The notes under the pieces were generated by a model. The model ran no database searches. It saw only the letters and a list, made by a program, of their open reading frames with translations, and was not told the DNA's origin. From assembly GCA_034440635.1 (NCBI GenBank), contig JAOTON010001574.1, positions 620,001-684,000 on the forward strand: 64,000 nucleotides of DNA. The letters are read 5' to 3'. The translations under genes and the position numbers were made by a program. Positions 58,541-64,000 of this stretch are shown here, piece by piece; within the stretch, counting starts at the first letter, position 1; the number at the start of each line of letters is the position of its first letter. The stretch is from Lepas anatifera. Taxonomy: Eukaryota > Arthropoda > Thecostraca > Lepadidae.

Positions 58541-61040
58541 TGGGCCCTGAAGTCCCTGGGAATGCACTCCGTCGGACATTCGGACACCAGAAGCAGCCAT
58601 CTTACCCTGAAAAACAATGTTCTCCCAAATGAAATTCAGAATTATGCAAATCGTATGCAAATAGGAGGTGATCAATTTGTTTGTAGCTTGTTCGTAGATC
58701 TCCGTCCTGTTTGCCTTGTCGGTTTTTGCTATTTCGACAGAACTAGCCGGATTGCTAACACAAGCCAAACTTTGTTTATTGGATTTCTGAGACGACGCTT
58801 TGAAGTGCTCGCTGAGCTTACCTTCATTATTTATGAGTCCGACAGAAGGTCGTATTGATCTCCAGTCCCAATTTCCAGGGCACAAACGTAGGTAGGTCCT
58901 AGCTTCAGCGTCGATTTGACAGTCGTTACGTGGACTGAATCACAAATACCTATCAGCGCACTTAGCCACGGTGTTGACAGCTGTGAGACGAGGCCTACCC
59001 AATGGCCGGCGGCTGGACCACTGCAGAGCCAGGTGAACATCTTCCGACATCTCCCAGTGTGCCAGCTCATCAAAACTTGGGCTGAAACGACAGCTTTGTA
59101 CGGCCGGATCGGCCGATCTCAGCCCGACCGAGGAGGAAATGTCGCCATTAAATTACCAGCTTCCGCATCAGCCAGTGGTATTTCCAACTAAAAGAATATT
59201 GCTAAACTTTGAAGCTTCTTGAGGCGCCCGGATAGAAAAGTTTGCAAATGTCTTTAAAGATAGATCCACATCTAGCCCATATTTGCGCAATATTCGGGGT
59301 TATAAGGCATGAAATTAATCACATTTGCCGCGCAAGTTTAACGATAGAGCCAGCTATTCAGCCCTGATCAAGAAGCTATTCGCATGTGTATCAGGGGCAT
59401 AATTCACTTTTATTTCAGCGTTTCAGCAAGATGAACTAACTTTAAAACAGCTCTCAGCTTCTCAGAACACCGTCATTAAGGCCGCGCCCCATTCCAGCGT
59501 GCCAGTGCATTCGTTTGCTCCATGATAAGGATAGTGGTACTGAGAGCAAACCCAAGGTATGCAAGTAGTGGCCCCTTGTCTTTTACGGTCAAAGATGGAA
59601 GAAAACCGATATAAATTGTTGTGTTCGGTGGGTAGCCTACTGTCCTTTTACCCCTCTACAAGCTTGTAAACACGAATTAAAGCGGGTTTGAGGTATAAGT
59701 CGGGCGACCGCCTTCTGCAGTCATCAGGCTGGTCCCAAGGGCCCCTGAGAAGCCCTTAGTCGCCCTGTCCATACTCAATGCACTTGGGGAACGTGGGCAC
59801 TCCGGCAGGGAGTGGTGATAATGCCAACCGATAGCCAATCAAACAACACCTTCGAGACCAGTTTCGTTTCCTCCCTTCTCCTGTTCGCGAAAACTGCGGG
59901 CTCAGAGCGTTGCGAGATGTGGAGCGTACCCGCGTCAGTGCACGCTCGAGATCTACCGGCGGGGAGTTCGGCGGGACTGCACGCGACTGAGCGTCACGTG
60001 CAGGCTCGTCACGCCCGACCGTGTCACTCTTGTAACGTGTCACACAAGTGGTGACTGTGTTAGCCGACAACACACGGTGTACAATCACAGAAAATCGGTG
60101 TTTGTAGCGTTCCCTTCTCTGCGTGAAAGGGAAAAGGAGTTGCGGCTGTTGCAGCTGTTGCGAACAGCTGTAGTTGGATACAGTTTTCAAAGCAGCAGTT
60201 TTGTATCAGCCACAACAGTTGGAATGCAACGAGGATGAAAACACTCTGAACTTAATGGATACCAAGGGACGGCTCTGACATGCACGTTCACACAGAACAA
60301 TTCAATTGCATTCAAAGTGGTAACATAAAAACGCAATCCAGTAGTAGCATTCAAGCGAAGAATGCACCAGGACCCAAGCCTCCGCGACTTTCAAAGAACT
60401 ATTCAATACAAGAATGATAACCAATATCAGAATTAAGATCAATACATACCCGAGCTTTCTTCTGTTTAATTTCACTCTGCAAAAATCACTGCCCGGGCAC
60501 AACCGTTGGCTCCGACTGGCTTTGCACGGCACTGAGTGCAGGCTTTGCACGAAGCGCTCTGTCAAACACGTCACGTTGAACATGCTCTTCATTTTCCTGA
60601 GCTGCATCCAAGTCTGATGGGCGGGCGCTGGCTGCCTGACCTAGCCACCCCAGCATGCATGACGAAGAGGACTACCCCATCAGTGCACCGGGTTTTTCGG
60701 CTCCGTGTCCAAAAAGGCACCGGGTCGTGCACAGGAACATTAGCGTCTGCATTAAGGCCCAACACAGGGGCAGAAGCAAATCGCCTGATGCTGACTGACT
60801 AGTGGCGACGTGTACCTGCACGAACATTACCTTATATATGAATAATCATGCATCATCGATAAAGCGCATGCACAATTTGCTAGAAAAGACATCGATATGT
60901 GGTATGCGGATCCTTTGGATTACCGCTAGACCGATACAATCCTGCGACTACACGGCGGCAGCTCGTGAGCAGCTTCTCACGTCACGTTTCCAAAATGACG
61001 TCACTCAGAGTCAGCTGAGCGCGGGTACAACTGTATCACA
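58541..61040. other. Non-coding, nothing assigned
   Basis: A donor-like AAG|GTAAGC on the minus strand at about 58816 follows sequence with no coding match. Frames up to 144 codons (59756-60190, minus) are unrecognised. A CRE lies at 60996-61003. Confidence 0.4.
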
Positions 61041-61044
61041 GGAC

Positions 61045-61200
61045 TCGGCTCTCTGGGGACAACGGCGCGCCGCGCCGCCCGGCGCTGCGTGGCGTGGGAG
61101 CGCCGCGAACGTCGCCAGCCCCGGGCGCGCCAGGATGGCCACTTACCGGCCCAGAGATGGACGAGATACTGCGTACCGACGCGTCGCAGCGCCGCCAACA
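61045..61200 (-). promoter_or_regulatory. CpG-rich patch with a perfect minus-strand splice donor
   Basis: GGCGCGCCGCGCCGCCC and GGAGCGCCGCGAACGTCGCC mark a CpG-dense block. On the minus strand, TCTGGGCCG is followed by GTAAGTGG at 61145-61138, a consensus donor. This would fit a 5' untranslated first exon of the minus-strand gene ending here, with a start site near or above 61200. No TATA box or transcript evidence is available. Confidence 0.3.
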
Positions 61201-61204
61201 GTCT

Positions 61205-62835
61205 GTTTATTCTTCAACAATGTGTGGTAGTGCGCCAGTGTTTGACCCTTTGACAGAATAAACGGCATTGCATTAAGGTGCACGGCCACGTGCAGTGTAA
61301 CTTTCCAGTCGGGTGGAAGTGGCTGTTTGCTGCAGTGCAGCCAGAATGTGACCGTCGGACCCGCCTTTTAAGAACTGGACTTTTAATCTTCCGAGAACTG
61401 CTATACTGATCAACAGAATTGCCAGGCCAACAAATGTACCGTTCCTTTCGTCAAGCGCTTCCGATATGGGGAAACTTCCACCGGATTAACGACCGTTCTG
61501 TCGTCCCGTGACTTCATTTGTCTCTTGTGTAGCCTCACCTCCCACCATTGCCCCTGAATGTCACCCACGCCGAGGTATCAGCGTTGGTATTCGCCTCCGA
61601 TGCCATTTCCATACCATCACCCCTCTCTGCGCGGGAGAGGGTACAGAGATCACCACCCATCTCGTCAGAAGCAGCTGCAGCGGAATCCTGCATTTCTGCA
61701 GTTCGCACTCTCTTCTGACTGCTGCAGTGGCCGGGAGAGCGTCACTCACTCACCGAGCCTCTCTTCTGGCAGCCAACACGCACACTAGAGTATATCATGT
61801 CTTCTATATATCTGAATAGATATCCAATCAAAATCCAATCCGTTGGCGATTGGATTGTATCGGCCAGACAATGCTAGTAGTTTTAGACCTAGTTACGGAT
61901 CTTGAATCCGATTTTTATCCATTAAATCGTATCTTTTTTAACATAGATTAGATGTGGACTGGTAATTGACCTGGCAAACAGACTGACCTGACTTTGCCGA
62001 GGTAGCCTGAGATAGGGGCTGAAATGGATCGGAATTGTCTGGCCACGAATCACTCTAACGCACACACGCAAGTGCGCGTGTGCAACGCGGGAGTGCACTG
62101 ATACGGCCGGCTCGAGAGCTGACGTTAAACATAGCCGCGATCTGGCTCGTGACAGCTGAACAATAGCGCACGCGAACAATGTCGGCTGATCTCGATCAGA
62201 GCAGAGGGCCTGCCAGTGTTTGTTAAATATTACTCGGAAGCTGGATATTCAGAATTTGCTACTTTTTTAGCCGCTGGAAATGCAACTTTTTAAATAACAG
62301 CAACATCATGTATAAGCATGAACCACAATATCATCCAGAGAAATATAAGTATGGATATGACGAATATCACACGAAAGAATATGAAAAGGTGAAAATTGGA
62401 TATTATTGTTTCGCCAGACACCGCCAAAACCGAAAATTTTGAAAATAATGGATAGATCATATTAGTTCACTAACTCAGCTCTATTTTTTATTTTCAAAGC
62501 CACAGCAAAAAATTAGCATATGATCTACCAAAAAGCGAGGAAATGGGTCCCATCCTCTAATAAGCTTGTAATTTCCGAAAAACTAGCCTAGCTCGGGACA
62601 CCATTCCCTTGCCCTCTCACACTGTTCGAGGCCACCACCACGTGCGCCAATCGATTGAGACTCTGCAGTCGTGCCCACCACTAATCATGGACGGATCCAG
62701 GAGAGAAAAGCACGCTGTCGTCCCGAAACAGACCCAAGTTCTTAGCCGGATCTTTCACGTCACTTGTACTCCCAGAAACAGCGGTCTTGCCGCGCCTCTG
62801 CCACGAACATTCAGCACCACATCGGCTGCATTAAG
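61205..62835. other. Non-coding, nothing assigned
   Basis: A second minus-strand donor (CTCG|GTGAGTGAG near 61747) lies ~60 bp below a TATATAGA word at about 61805, which could be a TATA-type promoter, but nothing else supports it. 62220-62530 is AT-rich. Confidence 0.35.
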
Positions 62836-62839
62836 GCTA

Positions 62840-62965
62840 CGCGTGAAGACGACGGCGTCCACCGACAATTCCTCGTGTCTGCGTGCCAGTGACCTGCGCG
62901 GCCGCCGAGCGCGCGGACTGGAGGCGCCAGTGGCGCGCCGCGTCGCGGCCCGGCCCACTAGAATA
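62840..62965. promoter_or_regulatory. CpG-rich patch
   Basis: GCGCGGCCGCCGAGCGCGCG and GGCGCGCCGCGTCGCGGCCC lie within ~70 bp. Open frames on both strands here are compositional. Promoter potential only. Confidence 0.25.
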
Positions 62966-63330
62966 GCCCAGATTGACAGCGATTGTGCGCGCAGAATGGT
63001 CCAGATTGGCGCGCATTGAATCGATGATTCACCAGAAATAGTCAATGTAGCTGTGAGTTTTGTTGAAACCCATCGTCGTCGGCGCCGAAATGAGGCTAGT
63101 TTCACATCGGCAAGACGGCAAATCTACTCAGAATGGCATTTCGGTATTGAGTGGCGGGGAAAATAATCGGCGTTAAAACTTATGATTCGTTTCAAAGTCA
63201 CGGGTTTAAATGCAACTCTCGTAACTTGACAGAATATGTTTGGAGATGCTGGTGCTTTGGTTGGACTTGACATATGGTAAACTATGCATGTAGTTAGCTG
63301 GGTCCTATCGTTTAACGAGCGAAGACAGAA

Positions 63331-63334
<4 letters not shown>

Positions 63335-63381
<47 letters not shown>
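63335..63381. repeat. (GA)n microsatellite
   Basis: About 23 uninterrupted GA units, which account for the serine/leucine run in the minus-strand frame across them. Confidence 0.95.
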
Positions 63382-63384
<3 letters not shown>

Positions 63385-64000
63385 GCGTTGGCATAGATAT
63401 CGCACGCACCACGAAGCAGCATAAGTATGATAAAGGAAGAGGGGGAGGAGAGAAAGCCCGGTACCGATCTGGCTCACAACAATACGCACCGACATCAATA
63501 GGCTTTCACTTGGTGGCCCTATCCCACATCCGAATTCCTCCATCTGAGAGTGATTAAAACATGCGCCAATACACGTTCAAGGCATCTGACATCGCATATC
63601 CCACGCTGGCGACTAGTACTCTACCCCTCTCCCTCTCGGAAACTCCACCGCAGCCCTGGTGTATTTTTTGCGGCGACCTTTTTGTCGGCTGCGCGAGGGT
63701 AACTGTCGAGTAAGGAGCAGCTGGTCATGTCTTCTGTACCACAGAAAACAGCTGCTCACACACAGAAACTGCACCGGTGTGAGCATCAGACGACCTGTCA
63801 CGCTGCAGCTGCCACACGGGGGCAGCACACACGCTCCGGGGGCCGCAGCACGCGGCTCATCGCTGAAACCGGCCGCAGCTTCTCTGCCTGAATTAATACA
63901 TCCTCAAATGTTTATATCACTCGGAGCGTGTATCTACCGCACCGTTGTGGCCATGTCAAAGAGCAGGGCTGACAACAGAAATAATTAAAGATTGAGTGTC
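63382..64000. other. Non-coding, nothing assigned
   Basis: The short frames at the right edge (63613-63988) have no recognisable domain. Confidence 0.4.

Larger units (their letters stand above)
32322..64000 (-). other. 5' intron(s) or 5' flank of the TOX-family gene
   Basis: Everything right of the 22-codon exon is upstream on the gene's strand. The strong TTGCAG acceptor shows that at least one more exon exists at higher coordinates, in the window or beyond it. Several CpG-rich patches (38.0, 38.7, 45.4, 61.1 and 62.9 kb) are possible promoter or first-exon sites. No further coding exon is convincing. Confidence 0.4.

Overview
The window looks like non-coding DNA from inside a large metazoan gene, most likely of an invertebrate. 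There are no densely packed genes. Introns are long, and the sequence is mixed-GC with short CpG-rich patches. It carries tRNA-derived SINEs, short TTAA-flanked (piggyBac-type) and 8-bp-TSD (hAT-type) non-autonomous DNA transposons, a minisatellite and microsatellites. I cannot fix the species; nothing here is decisive between arthropod and other marine invertebrate lineages.

One gene can be supported, on the minus strand. A 99-nt exon at 16639-16737 has a textbook acceptor and donor and encodes TYQTPNLGDEEFDLPPL, the N-terminal signature of the TOX family of HMG-box transcription factors. A second exon at 32256-32321 (66 nt, phase 0/0, strong splice sites) is probably the exon upstream of it. 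The DNA-binding HMG box is not in the window and should lie to the left; the transcription start should lie to the right, inside or beyond the window. The rest is the inferred introns: 1-16638 (partial), 16738-32255, and 32322 rightward.

Layout. 1-4.7 kb: unannotated intron with a small hairpin and a TGCATG-rich tract. 4.76-9.7 kb: four TTAA-type elements in two abutting pairs; two of them are packed with AGGTCA nuclear-receptor half-sites. 9.9-10.7 kb: 33-bp minisatellite ending in a 28-bp perfect palindrome. 13.9-14.3 kb: a SINE with a perfect TSD and a hAT-type MITE with a perfect TSD. 16.5-16.7 kb: TOX exon, with a decayed tandem duplication of its 3' end. 17.0-18.6 kb: hAT-type MITE, then a SINE-like unit split by a second AGGTCA-rich element. 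19.0-19.6 kb: CpG-rich patch. 24-28 kb: a TTAA MITE carrying CCAAT+CRE, a hAT MITE and two SINEs. 32.2-33.3 kb: upstream exon, a five-E-box cluster and a MITE. 35-48 kb: short tandem repeats, several CpG-rich patches and a phased CRE triplet at 43.7 kb. 48-64 kb: microsatellites, a second CCAAT+CRE MITE, a SINE, and CpG-rich patches at 61.1 and 62.9 kb that may hold 5' exons or promoters.

The most unusual signal is regulatory motif content: transposons that carry dense arrays of AGGTCA half-sites, a large excess of the palindromic CRE TGACGTCA, and a tight E-box cluster, all within introns of a transcription-factor gene.
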